Origin: Leptospira stimsonii
Lineage (GTDB): Bacteria > Spirochaetota > Leptospiria > Leptospirales > Leptospiraceae
Length of the DNA stretch: 64,000 nt
NCBI RefSeq assembly: GCF_003545875.1
Contig: NZ_QHCS01000001.1
Span: 496,001-560,000, forward strand
Direction of reading: 5' to 3'
In this document: piece after piece, positions 10,270-20,339 of the stretch
Layout: each line of letters begins with the position of its first letter
Position numbering within the stretch: position 1 is the stretch's first letter
Made by a program: the position numbers and the translations under genes
The notes under the pieces: generated by a model
Told to the model about the DNA's origin: nothing
Database searches by the model: none
What the model saw: only the letters and a program-made list of their open reading frames with translations

Positions 10270-10281
10270 TAGGAGTTCCTA
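10270..10281. repeat. Second copy of TAGGA-GT-TCCTA repeat
   Basis: tagga-gt-tccta (10270-10281), followed by 'caaaa', is the same palindrome as at 10130-10145, with a C in place of the G at the outer left arm. It closes the 125-bp interval that contains the GC-rich stem-loop at 10228-10244. Confidence 0.6.
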
Positions 10282-10349
10282 CAAAATTCGGATATTCTTT
10301 ACAAAAATTTCCAGTAATTCTGAGAATTTGTCCCAAAGGAGAGCCGTAA

Positions 10350-10395
<46 letters not shown>

Positions 10396-10396
10396 A

Positions 10397-10490
10397 AAAT
10401 AGCTCCCTTTTTTCCGAAATTTAAGCTATTTCTTGGTTCAATTATAAAATCAAGCTGGATGCGTGAGCATCCAATTCAAGACTGAGCTAT
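10397..10490 (+). promoter_or_regulatory. Structured leader of sulfate-assimilation operon with competing stems
   Basis: An 8-bp stem can form between aaatagct (10397-10404) and agctattt (10424-10431). Downstream is a perfect 6-bp hairpin ggatgc-gtga-gcatcc (10457-10472) closed by a GNRA-type tetraloop. The 5' strand (atagctc, 10399-10405) can instead pair with gagctat (10484-10490), which lies only 7 bases before the cysH ATG. The two pairings exclude each other, and the second would mask the translation start region, which has no obvious Shine-Dalgarno outside it. This is the layout of an RNA switch. I do not recognise a known SAM, SAH or other riboswitch class, so this is an inference from pairing alone. 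Confidence 0.45.
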
Positions 10491-10497
10491 CACGAAT

Positions 10498-11231
10498 ATG
10501 TCACCGCAAGAATTAGAACGAAAACTTGCATCTCTTAGCCTAGAAGACTCCTTAGAATGGATTAGTAAGGAGTTCGGAGAGTCTGCGGCCTTCTCTACGA
10601 GCTTAGGCTTTGAGGACCAGGTTATTACCCACGTAATCTTCTCTAGAAATTTAAAAATTCGAGTCTTTACTTTGGATACAGGGCGTCTCTTTAACGAGAC
10701 CTATGATCTCCATAAACTTACGAATGCGAGTTACGGAAAAAAGATCGAAACTTTTTTTCCGGATACGATCGCGGTACAAAATCTGATCAACACAAAAGGT
10801 CCCGATAGCTTTTACGATTCCGTAGAAAACAGGAAAGAATGTTGTTACATTCGAAAAGTAGAGCCTCTCAATCGGGCTCTGAAAGAGACCAAACTTTGGA
10901 TCACCGGAATTCGTTCCGAACAATCGGATTCCAGAGGATCTCTCACAAAAGTGGAACTGGATTCTTCTCGTAATCTTCTAAAATACCATCCGATCCTTGA
11001 TTGGACTCTGGAAAGAACCCAGGACTTTATTGCGACGTATCGAATCCCAGTGAACGTCCTTCACAGTAAAGGATTTCCTTCGATCGGTTGTGCGCCTTGT
11101 ACTCGTGCGGTTGCGCCCGGAGAGGACATTCGTTCCGGAAGATGGTGGTGGGAAGAAGACAATCAAGAATGTGGACTCCACGTTGTGGACGGAAAATTAG
11201 TCCGTCAAAAGTCCGGTCCGAAAAGAGCAAT

Positions 11232-11235
<4 letters not shown>
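10498..11235 (+). CDS. cysH: Adenylyl-sulfate (APS) reductase
   Basis: This 245-residue enzyme reduces APS to sulfite with thioredoxin. It carries the four cysteines of the [4Fe-4S] cluster, Cys115-Cys116 ('KECCYIRK') and Cys198/Cys201 ('GCAPCTRA'), which distinguish APS reductases from PAPS reductases. The C-terminal catalytic Cys225 lies in 'ECGLH'. The nucleotide-binding start 'STSLGFEDQVI' (33-43) and 'GIRSEQSDSR' are intact. Its stop overlaps the cysD start (ATGA, 11232). It is the first gene of a six-gene sulfate-to-sulfide operon and is preceded by a structured leader. Absence of an APS kinase gene from the operon fits direct APS reduction. Confidence 0.95.
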
Positions 11236-13399
<2,164 letters not shown>

Positions 13400-13404
13400 A
13401 CTAT

Positions 13405-14208
13405 ATGTTCGTCTCCGATTCTAAATCCGAGCCGATAAAACCGGGAAAGGTTTTTCTCGTTGGCGGCGGTCCCGGAAATCCGGAAGACTTGACTCTACGC
13501 GCGTATCGGATTCTTACAAAATCGGAAGTCATTTTGTATGATGCGCTTTTGGATCCTTCTTTTTTGGAAATTTTTCCTGAGGACGCGATCGTTCACTACG
13601 TAGGCAAACGTTCCGGAGCACATTCGGCCACGCAAGAAGAGATCAACGACCTTCTTCTTTCCTACGCTCTTTCCGGGAAAGACGTGGTTCGTCTCAAAGG
13701 CGGAGATCCTTTCGTTTTCGGGCGGGGCGGAGAAGAATTAATCACATTGATCAATCATAATATAGAATATGAAATCGTTCCCGGCGTGAGTTCTCTCAAC
13801 GCGGGGTCGTCTTTCGCAGGCTTTCCATTAACGCATAGAGGACTTTCTCGTCAGGTTTTGATTATGGACGGACATACCGTTCTCAATGAAGAAACGGATT
13901 GGGAGTGGTTTGCGAAGTTCCAAGGAACGATCGCTCTTTTTATGGGAACAACTTCGCTTCCTAAAATAGCAAGACTACTCCTGGATCATGGAAGCTCGGA
14001 AGAACTTCCCGTGGCTCTTGTCGAAAATGCATCGCTCGCAAATTGCAAAATTCAAATCTGTTCTCTCAAAGAAGCCTCAAATTCTTATCTTGAAAAAAGA
14101 ACCAAAGGACCCGGTATCGTCTACATCGGAAAGGTCGTTCAGTTTTTACAGAAAGACAAATCGACCGCATTCTTTTCACAAATTTCGGAGGGAAAGAATG
14201 AGTCGTAA
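13405..14208 (+). CDS. cobA: Uroporphyrinogen-III C-methyltransferase
   Basis: This 267-residue SAM-dependent methyltransferase converts uroporphyrinogen III to precorrin-2, the first step to siroheme (needed by the sulfite reductase two genes downstream) and to B12. The SUMT signatures are present: 'VGGGPGNPEDLTLRA' (19-33), 'VGKRSG', and 'VRLKGGDPFVFGRGGEE' (95-111). It matches the length of a free-standing enzyme, not the fused CysG. The 3' end overlaps the next ORF by 11 bp. Co-location with cysI argues for a siroheme role; it may also supply a cobalamin pathway. Confidence 0.93.
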   Translation: MFVSDSKSEPIKPGKVFLVGGGPGNPEDLTLRAYRILTKSEVILYDALLDPSFLEIFPEDAIVHYVGKRSGAHSATQEEINDLLLSYALSGKDVVRLKGGDPFVFGRGGEELITLINHNIEYEIVPGVSSLNAGSSFAGFPLTHRGLSRQVLIMDGHTVLNEETDWEWFAKFQGTIALFMGTTSLPKIARLLLDHGSSEELPVALVENASLANCKIQICSLKEASNSYLEKRTKGPGIVYIGKVVQFLQKDKSTAFFSQISEGKNES

Positions 14209-14800
14209 ATATCCTGCATTTCTTAATTTAGAAAATAAGAATATTCTTTTGATCGGTGGTGGAAAAGTCGCCCTTGAGAAACTTCCTCATCTGATTGATT
14301 GCGGGGCGAAAATTACTGTGATCACTCTGGAAGCATGTAGGGAAGTTCTCGCCGTCTTAGATAAACATCCGGAAATCAAAGTGGAATATCGATCCGTCGA
14401 TTTTTCGGACCTTCAAGGCCGCGCGCTTGTTTTCTCCGCGACAAACGATTCCGAATTGAATCGCAGACTTTGCGAATATGCTCATTCTTGGAAGATTTGG
14501 ATCAACTGCGCGGACGATCCTTCCAACTGCGATTTTTATTCGGCGGCTGTCTTGGATCGCGGACTGCTGAGAATCGCGATTTCAACGGAAGGAAACTTCG
14601 CCGGTTTATCCGGAGTGGTCAAGTCGACGTTAGACGAACTCATTCCAAAAGATCACGAAGAAGATTTTCAAGAGTTGATCGAATTTAGAAAAGAACTCAA
14701 ATCGATTTTACCCGATCCGGAGCGTAGAAAAAGAATTCTAAAGAATCTTTTACAAACTCTGAAAGAAGAATATTTCAGCGCATCAGCAAACCAAAAATAA
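14198..14800 (+). CDS. Precorrin-2 dehydrogenase / siroheme synthase N-domain protein
   Basis: This 200-residue protein is of the CysG N-terminal/Met8p/SirC family and oxidises precorrin-2 to sirohydrochlorin with NAD. Residues 17-26 ('LLIGGGKVAL') are the Rossmann glycine motif; 'NCADDPSNCDFYSAAVLDRG' and 'ISTEGNFAGLSGVVKSTLDE' match the family. The ATG at 14198 is preceded by a strong ribosome binding site (ggaggg, 14187-14192) inside the end of cobA, and the two genes overlap by 11 bp in different frames. Whether the same protein also inserts iron, as Met8p does, cannot be decided from sequence. A separate SirB-type chelatase is not seen here. Confidence 0.9.
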   Translation: MSRKYPAFLNLENKNILLIGGGKVALEKLPHLIDCGAKITVITLEACREVLAVLDKHPEIKVEYRSVDFSDLQGRALVFSATNDSELNRRLCEYAHSWKIWINCADDPSNCDFYSAAVLDRGLLRIAISTEGNFAGLSGVVKSTLDELIPKDHEEDFQELIEFRKELKSILPDPERRKRILKNLLQTLKEEYFSASANQK

Positions 14801-14841
14801 CAGAACGAAATCATAAACCCGAAAAAGGAAAAATCTAAGCC

Positions 14842-16527
14842 ATGTCAGAAACAAAAGAACTATCGCCGGTTGAAGAAATTAAACTGAACTCAAATAATCT
14901 CAGAGGAAAAATCGCCGAGGGAATCGACCAAAACATCGATTCTTACGAAGAGGATGAAAAACAGCTCCTGAAATTTCACGGCCTTTATCAGCAAAAGGAT
15001 AGAGATCGAAAGAAGGACGAGAATGGAAACGACGTGGAAGCGCCGACTACATTCATGATTCGCGGAAGAATTCCCGGTGGAAGACTGACTTCGGAACAAT
15101 ATTTGGTTTGGGACGCTCTTGGGGATAAATTCGGCGGCGGTGCGATTCGCTTAACAACGAGACAATCGGTTCAGCTTCATACCTTGAGAATCTTTCATCT
15201 TCGCGATGTGATGCAGGAAATCAATAAGATCAATCTTTCCAGCATGGGAGCATGCGGGGATGTTGTCAGAAACGTAACCCAAGCCGTAAATCCTCACGGC
15301 AAAAAGAGCCTTCAACTTTTGGACGGAGTCGCTCAACTCCTGTCCGATCATTTTAAATTTAAGACAAACGCTTACGCAGAAGTCTGGTTAGGTGATAAAC
15401 AAATCAATAAAGACGAAGAAGATCCGATCTATGGAAAAACCTATCTTCCTAGAAAATTCAAAATTGCGGTCACTCTCGCCGGAAACAACACCGTAGATAT
15501 CTATGCAAACGACATGGGTTTTGCCGCTACCCTGAATTCTGACGGAAGTAAAATCGACGGCTATTTTGTTTTTGCAGGCGGCGGTTTCGGAATGACTCAT
15601 AACAAGCCGGAAACGTTTGCACGGGCCGCGAGTCTTTTAGGATGGATTCCCGAAGGCGCGTTAGTCGCCGTTGCGGAAGCGATCGTGACCGCTCACAGGG
15701 ATTTTGGAGATCGCACCAATCGAAAACATGCGCGATTGAAATACGTTCTTGCTGATAAAGGCGTAGAATGGTTTAGAGCAGAAGTGGAATCCCGTTCGAA
15801 GACGAAGTTTGATCTGAAGAAAGCGCTTCCATCCTGGGAAACTCCTTCGTATTTGGGATGGACGGAAAGAGAGGACGGAACGCTTTCTCTCGGGTTTCAT
15901 ACGCTTGCAGGAAGAATCAAGGATTTTCCGGGAAAACCTCTTAAATCCGCTCTGAAAGAAATTATCGGAACTTACAAACTCGGTGTTCAGATCACTGCGG
16001 ATCAAGATTTGATTTTGATCGGAGTTCAAAAGGCGGATCAAACAAAGATCGAAAAGAGATTAGAAGAATTGAATGTGAGTCCGAAAAGTCCGCACCCACT
16101 TTTTGATCGCGCCCTTGCTTGTCCCGCACTTCCAACTTGCAGTTTGGCTCTTACGGAATCCGAAAGAACTTTCCCAGAGTTATTAAACGGAATTCAGAAA
16201 GTATTGGAAAAACACGGTTTGAGCGATCGCGCTCCGGTGGTAAGAATGACAGGATGTCCGAACGGATGTGCAAGACCATATTCCGCGGAAGTTGGAATCG
16301 TGGGCCAGCAAGCCGGTGGAAAGTATTCCTTATTTTTCGGAGCCGATTCGGAAGGAACGAAAGTGGGAGAATACGTCGCGAAGAAGGTCGCGTTTTCGGA
16401 CATTCCCGCCCAACTCGAAAAAGCATTTATTCTCTGGAAAGAGGAAGGAACTCCTGGTGAAAAATTCGGTGATTTCGTAAACCGTTTCCCTCTTGAAAGA
16501 TTTAGAGAAGCATTAGGATCAATGTAA
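14842..16527 (+). CDS. cysI: Sulfite reductase hemoprotein (beta subunit)
   Basis: This 561-residue siroheme and [4Fe-4S] enzyme reduces sulfite to sulfide by six electrons. The cluster cysteines are Cys427, Cys433 ('CPALPTC'), Cys472 and Cys476 ('GCPNGC', then 'ARPYSAEVG'). The siroheme-binding arginines lie in 'GGAIRLTTRQSVQLH' (about 98-113), and the N-terminal 'LLKFHGLYQQKDRD' is CysI-like. The length matches E. coli CysI (570). No flavoprotein partner (CysJ) is encoded in the operon, so electrons must come from an unlinked CysJ-like protein or a ferredoxin. It is the last gene of the operon; the convergent neighbour's stop is only 6 bp away and I see no separate terminator. Confidence 0.94.
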   Translation: MSETKELSPVEEIKLNSNNLRGKIAEGIDQNIDSYEEDEKQLLKFHGLYQQKDRDRKKDENGNDVEAPTTFMIRGRIPGGRLTSEQYLVWDALGDKFGGGAIRLTTRQSVQLHTLRIFHLRDVMQEINKINLSSMGACGDVVRNVTQAVNPHGKKSLQLLDGVAQLLSDHFKFKTNAYAEVWLGDKQINKDEEDPIYGKTYLPRKFKIAVTLAGNNTVDIYANDMGFAATLNSDGSKIDGYFVFAGGGFGMTHNKPETFARAASLLGWIPEGALVAVAEAIVTAHRDFGDRTNRKHARLKYVLADKGVEWFRAEVESRSKTKFDLKKALPSWETPSYLGWTEREDGTLSLGFHTLAGRIKDFPGKPLKSALKEIIGTYKLGVQITADQDLILIGVQKADQTKIEKRLEELNVSPKSPHPLFDRALACPALPTCSLALTESERTFPELLNGIQKVLEKHGLSDRAPVVRMTGCPNGCARPYSAEVGIVGQQAGGKYSLFFGADSEGTKVGEYVAKKVAFSDIPAQLEKAFILWKEEGTPGEKFGDFVNRFPLERFREALGSM

Positions 16528-16532
16528 GAATA

Positions 16533-17615
16533 TTAGAAAAAACGAATTTCTTCGACGACGGGTTTCATCTTTGCGATTTTACCCTGCGTCGAAGAAACTA
16601 AGTAAACGTTTCCGGCATGGTTTACAACCGAAGTGATTCCACTGATCGAAGTCCCGGAAAAATCCTGATAGTTTGCAGTGATATCTCCGAAATCGTTCAT
16701 GGCTATTACAAATCCCCTCGGCGAATTTCTCGCAAATAAAAAGTTAGGAAGTCCTCCCAAGAGATTCTTAATTTCGGGATATTCCTGCGTCTTATCCAAA
16801 AATTCGTTTCGATAAAATGGAACTCCGATCCAAAAAGAACCGCTTTCGTTCGATATCAATCCCGGAATACCCGGCATGTTCGTTAGAAAGAATTTTTCGA
16901 TTCCTCTTTTCGAACCGAAAAGTGGAACGGATGAAACCCTGTGACGAAACGGTTCCGTGACTAAGAGAAAACTTTCGTTCGTAGACAAGGCGATTCCGGT
17001 CGGGTAATACAATTCTTCATTCAATATTTCTAATGAAGTTAAGTTTTTATCCGCAGTAAGAATCATCCCGTTCGGAAGAGCGGACAATTCCTCTAAAAAG
17101 GATTCCTGATACGAATGCGTCTTGCTGGAAACGGTGAAGTAGATTCTTCCATTTTTCGTTATGTCGATCGCATGAGGAAACCGTAGGGGGTTTCCATCCG
17201 GCAATTTCGATATGAGAATTTTTTGAGATCCGTCTTTTCGTATCGATACGATTCCAACTTCTTCCACGCAGACTAAAAGATTTCCGTGGCTATCAAAACT
17301 CATTCCCAAAGGACGTCCCTCAAGGGTCGCAAAAACTTCCACCTTTTCGTTTGTGCGAATTCGGATTATTTTTTTGTCTTTTGTGCCGGTGTAGATAAAA
17401 CCCGATGTGTCGATTGCGATTCCATAAGGTTGTTCTAATACGTCCTTATGGATCCACTCGGCTTCCAACAGATGATTGTTCTTCTCCGTATCAAAAGAAG
17501 AATCCGGAAGATAACTTTCCGTTACGACTTTACCGGAGCGTAAAAATAAGATACCTAAGAATGTCAGCGAAGTTAGTATAAAGACGAATATAAAAAGTGT
17601 GATTTTTTTAAGCAT
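16533..17615 (-). CDS. Membrane-anchored strictosidine-synthase-like beta-propeller
   Basis: This 360-residue protein has an N-terminal hydrophobic segment (about 5-26, signal anchor). A six-bladed SMP-30/strictosidine-synthase-type propeller follows: repeated 'PYGIAIDTSGFIYTG', 'RPLGMSFDSHGNLLVC', 'FPHAIDITKNGRIYFT' and 'YYPTGIALSTNESFLLVTE' motifs and the family's 'EPFRHRV' stretch. Relatives include arylesterase- or lactonase-like enzymes and adipocyte plasma membrane-associated protein; the substrate is unknown. It overlaps the upstream LysM/M23 gene by 8 bp and is probably co-transcribed with it. Confidence 0.8.
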   Translation of the reverse strand: MLKKITLFIFVFILTSLTFLGILFLRSGKVVTESYLPDSSFDTEKNNHLLEAEWIHKDVLEQPYGIAIDTSGFIYTGTKDKKIIRIRTNEKVEVFATLEGRPLGMSFDSHGNLLVCVEEVGIVSIRKDGSQKILISKLPDGNPLRFPHAIDITKNGRIYFTVSSKTHSYQESFLEELSALPNGMILTADKNLTSLEILNEELYYPTGIALSTNESFLLVTEPFRHRVSSVPLFGSKRGIEKFFLTNMPGIPGLISNESGSFWIGVPFYRNEFLDKTQEYPEIKNLLGGLPNFLFARNSPRGFVIAMNDFGDITANYQDFSGTSISGITSVVNHAGNVYLVSSTQGKIAKMKPVVEEIRFF

Positions 17616-18528
17616 GATCTCTAAAAACCGGTCTTTGCCTTTGGTTGAATCGTCTCACTTCAAAGTGCAAATGATTACCCGTGGCCCTTCCCGTTTGACC
17701 GACCTCTCCGATCTTTTGACCTTTCCGAACTTTTTCACCGGGTTTCACTGAAATCGAACTTAAATGACCGTATAACGTTTCATAGCCGAGCCTATGATTC
17801 AACACGACCAAATTGCCGTAACCGCCTTTTTTATCGGAGAAAGAAACTTCACCGTCAGCGGATGCAAAAACGGCCGTTCCTTCCTCGGCGGCGATATCCA
17901 GTCCTCCGTGAAAGGTTTCTTTTCTCGTGAACGGATCTCTTCTTTTGCCGAATCGAGAAGAAATAATTCCTTCGTCGCCAAGCGGACGAAAAAAGGCCAT
18001 TCCATAGAAAAAAGACCTTTCTTCTTTCGGAAGTCCTTTACCAGGAATGAACCACATTCCTCTGGTTTCGTCGTAGCTTACAAACTTCTCAGCGAGATTG
18101 TATTTTTTGGAAAGTTTTTTCTGAACGGAAGGCGAGTTATCTTTTTCGTCCGAATCATAAATTCCGCGCATGTTCGGAATCATGAGTTCCATTCCCGGAT
18201 AAATATCGTAAGGTGAAGAAAGGCTATTTACGGAAGAAAGGGTATCGATGTCCATTCCCGTTCTTGCCATGATCTTGAAGAAATTGTCTTCTTTCTTCAC
18301 TACGTATCGATAGAATTCAAGAGAGGTCAGTTCCGATCTTTCTAAATTGGAGACTGAAATTCGAAGGTTGTTCTTTACGTCTTCCCTGAGGCGTTTGATG
18401 GATTGGTTGTTATAATCGAGATTTCGAAGAAGTTCCGATTTCTGACGGGAGTGGATTGGATTCTCGAAAAAAATAACCGCGAGGATCACGCTAATCATTC
18501 CGATTGGATACCTGAGAGATCGTATCAT
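17608..18528 (-). CDS. LysM-M23 family peptidoglycan endopeptidase
   Basis: This 306-residue exported protein has a hydrophobic N-terminus (about 9-21), a LysM domain (about 75-117, 'YVVKKEDNFFKIMARTGMD' to 'YPGMELMIPN') and a C-terminal M23 metallopeptidase domain (about 185-295). Zinc and catalytic residues are present: His207 and Asp211 in 'FHGGLD', and 'NHLHFE' with His286/His288. It should bind and cut, or regulate cutting of, cell-wall peptides in the periplasm. I chose the ATG at 18526-18528 because upstream residues lack a signal-like pattern and would overlap the divergent CPBP gene. The 3' end overlaps the propeller gene by 8 bp. Confidence 0.9.
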   Translation of the reverse strand: MIRSLRYPIGMISVILAVIFFENPIHSRQKSELLRNLDYNNQSIKRLREDVKNNLRISVSNLERSELTSLEFYRYVVKKEDNFFKIMARTGMDIDTLSSVNSLSSPYDIYPGMELMIPNMRGIYDSDEKDNSPSVQKKLSKKYNLAEKFVSYDETRGMWFIPGKGLPKEERSFFYGMAFFRPLGDEGIISSRFGKRRDPFTRKETFHGGLDIAAEEGTAVFASADGEVSFSDKKGGYGNLVVLNHRLGYETLYGHLSSISVKPGEKVRKGQKIGEVGQTGRATGNHLHFEVRRFNQRQRPVFRDHA

Positions 18529-18552
18529 GGTCTTATACAAGTAGAATCGGCT

Positions 18553-18583
<31 letters not shown>

Positions 18584-18590
18584 GACAGAA

Positions 18591-19502
18591 ATGCTTGTAA
18601 CCGAGACTCCCGATCCAATGGAATCCTTAGAAACTACCGGTAACCCGAAAAACAAACCGTTCGAACCGGTATTTATTGCATTTCAGCAACTTATCGTTTT
18701 GATTCTCGGAACCTATGTTCTTCTTCCGTTAATCGCCACCTCGGTCGTAATTACGGTCTTGATTTCCAAAGAACTACCGAACGACTTTCCGTATTTGGAC
18801 AAAGAGACTCAGACGGAAATTTATAAGGAAACAACGGAAAAATTTCAAAAGGAAATTCAAACCGATACGAAGCAGATCTATCAACGTTATATCGAGGTTA
18901 TGGTTAAGGAAAAACCTTGGTTATTGATCGTTGATCGATTAATTTGGGCTCTTTGTTTTATTCTTCCGGCTTACTTCATACTTGGACGTTTTTTCAAAGC
19001 GGAGTATTCCAATTTGAGCGATCCATTTACTCTAAAGACGATGTTTACGGGTGCCGGGCTGGGAGCCTTGGTCTTTTTGTTCGTAATCGTCTTCGGATTT
19101 TTTCTCACCAAAATTTTTGGGAAACAAACGCCGAATGAATTTCAAGAAATTCTTTTTAGAGAGATGAAAGGGAATCGTTCCCTGTTACTCTGGGCTTTGT
19201 ACAGCGTAGGATTGATCACAGGAATCGTCGAAGAAGTATTCTTTAGAGGCTTTTGCCTCAAACAGTTTCAAGCGAAAGGTTTGGAGATGCCGGGTCTGTT
19301 GTTCACCTCCGTGGTGTTCGGACTCGTACATTATAGCGGCCAATCATCTGTGAGTGTTCCGATCTTATTGAGTTTTGTGGGAATGTTCTTCGGGCTTTTC
19401 TATCTAAGAACCGGAAACATTTGGTATTCGATCTCCGCACATGTTAGTTATAATTCCATCATGCTTTTGATCGCGTTTATCAAAGGAGGAGATATTCAGT
19501 GA
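18591..19502 (+). CDS. CPBP-family intramembrane metalloprotease
   Basis: This 303-residue membrane protein has canonical CPBP motifs: 'EEVFFRG' (E214, E215, R219), H247 in 'FGLVHYS', and H284/N288 in 'SAHVSYN'. The N-terminal half contains a long amphipathic loop (about 60-110) between the first helices. The start at 18591 has a weak ribosome binding site; an ATG at 18618 is a possible alternative. Members are glutamate-type intramembrane proteases with diverse roles; no CAAX substrate is evident. The end overlaps the next gene (GTGA, 19499). Confidence 0.88.
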   Translation: MLVTETPDPMESLETTGNPKNKPFEPVFIAFQQLIVLILGTYVLLPLIATSVVITVLISKELPNDFPYLDKETQTEIYKETTEKFQKEIQTDTKQIYQRYIEVMVKEKPWLLIVDRLIWALCFILPAYFILGRFFKAEYSNLSDPFTLKTMFTGAGLGALVFLFVIVFGFFLTKIFGKQTPNEFQEILFREMKGNRSLLLWALYSVGLITGIVEEVFFRGFCLKQFQAKGLEMPGLLFTSVVFGLVHYSGQSSVSVPILLSFVGMFFGLFYLRTGNIWYSISAHVSYNSIMLLIAFIKGGDIQ

Positions 19503-20272
19503 AACGTTTTTATATCGTTTCGATTCTATTCTTTTTGGTAACAGCATCTTCGTTTGCGTCAGAAGTAATCGAGATCGAAGGAAAAATCGAAGATAATAAC
19601 ATGAAAGTTTTTTCGGCATTGAATAAGTTTGCCGAAGGTTCCGTAAAACTCAGTAAGAAGACAAAAGGTTTTAAATATCATTATACGAATCCTTGGTATT
19701 CAAGATATTCGTTTAACATTTATTTGGGAGAATTCGCGAAACGGGATAATGTAAGCATTATGCGAATTGAAGCTCCAAAAGCGGGAATGGAAAAAGCGTT
19801 TCGGAATTATTTTCAGGAAGAATTGCAAAGAAAGGACGCCAATGGAATCGGAACGGTAACCGGGAATACAGCGCAAGGTGAAGAACGCGTCGAAAAGTTG
19901 GAAAAGAAATCCCATCTTGTTTCCCAAGGTTTAAACTTAATTTCGCCCGCTTTTTCCGTAATGTACAACGCCCGCAAGTCTCCGGTTTACACTTCTGCGG
20001 ATGCGTTTTCCAGATCTTCCTTTTATCTACTTTCGGATTTACTCATAGGCGGACTCGCTTATTATTTGGTGATGAGTAATATCGATAAGAAAAGTACTGT
20101 AGACAACCTTTTGAATAAACACGGGCCGAGCGGAAATATTTTCGACGCAAAATACAGCGGAATTTTCATCGCGGCGATTGCAATTCCGCGGTTGTATCGT
20201 GCAACGGGCGCATTAGAGGATACAACGACTCACAATCGTTTGTTTGAGTTGTCTTACTCTTTTAAATTCTGA
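19499..20272 (+). CDS. Exported protein of unknown function
   Basis: This 257-residue protein has a clear signal peptide (residues 1-20, ending 'SSFAS'). The start is a GTG overlapping the CPBP stop, with a strong ribosome binding site aaaggagg just upstream (19481-19488). I do not recognise the family. The mature part has a region of alternating hydrophobic residues (40-90), a charged segment (about 115-140) and two hydrophobic stretches (about 175-195 and 220-235) that could be membrane-associated. Tight coupling suggests that it works with the CPBP protease, perhaps as substrate or partner; that is inference. A terminator follows at 20298. Confidence 0.7.
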   Translation: MKRFYIVSILFFLVTASSFASEVIEIEGKIEDNNMKVFSALNKFAEGSVKLSKKTKGFKYHYTNPWYSRYSFNIYLGEFAKRDNVSIMRIEAPKAGMEKAFRNYFQEELQRKDANGIGTVTGNTAQGEERVEKLEKKSHLVSQGLNLISPAFSVMYNARKSPVYTSADAFSRSSFYLLSDLLIGGLAYYLVMSNIDKKSTVDNLLNKHGPSGNIFDAKYSGIFIAAIAIPRLYRATGALEDTTTHNRLFELSYSFKF

Positions 20273-20297
20273 AGTTAGAGAATTTCTTTTTCAACCG

Positions 20298-20326
20298 ATC
20301 GGTCCTCTTTCAAAGGACCGATTTTG
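20298..20326 (+). terminator. Rho-independent terminator after exported-protein gene
   Basis: A perfect 9-bp stem atcggtcct (20298-20306) / aggaccgat (20314-20322) with a 7-base loop is followed by 'tttg'. It lies 25 bp after the stop at 20272 and before the ClC start at 20340, which supports starting the ClC gene downstream of it. Confidence 0.75.
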
Positions 20327-20339
20327 TTCGGCAACGAAG

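Noticed and set aside
11088..11231. Upstream extension of cysD within cysH
   Set aside because: The 48 extra codons have no CysD similarity. The ATGA junction at 11232 gives a normal start.
20244..20339. Upstream start for the ClC gene
   Set aside because: It would overlap the previous coding sequence and a terminator hairpin, and adds residues unlike ClC N-termini.
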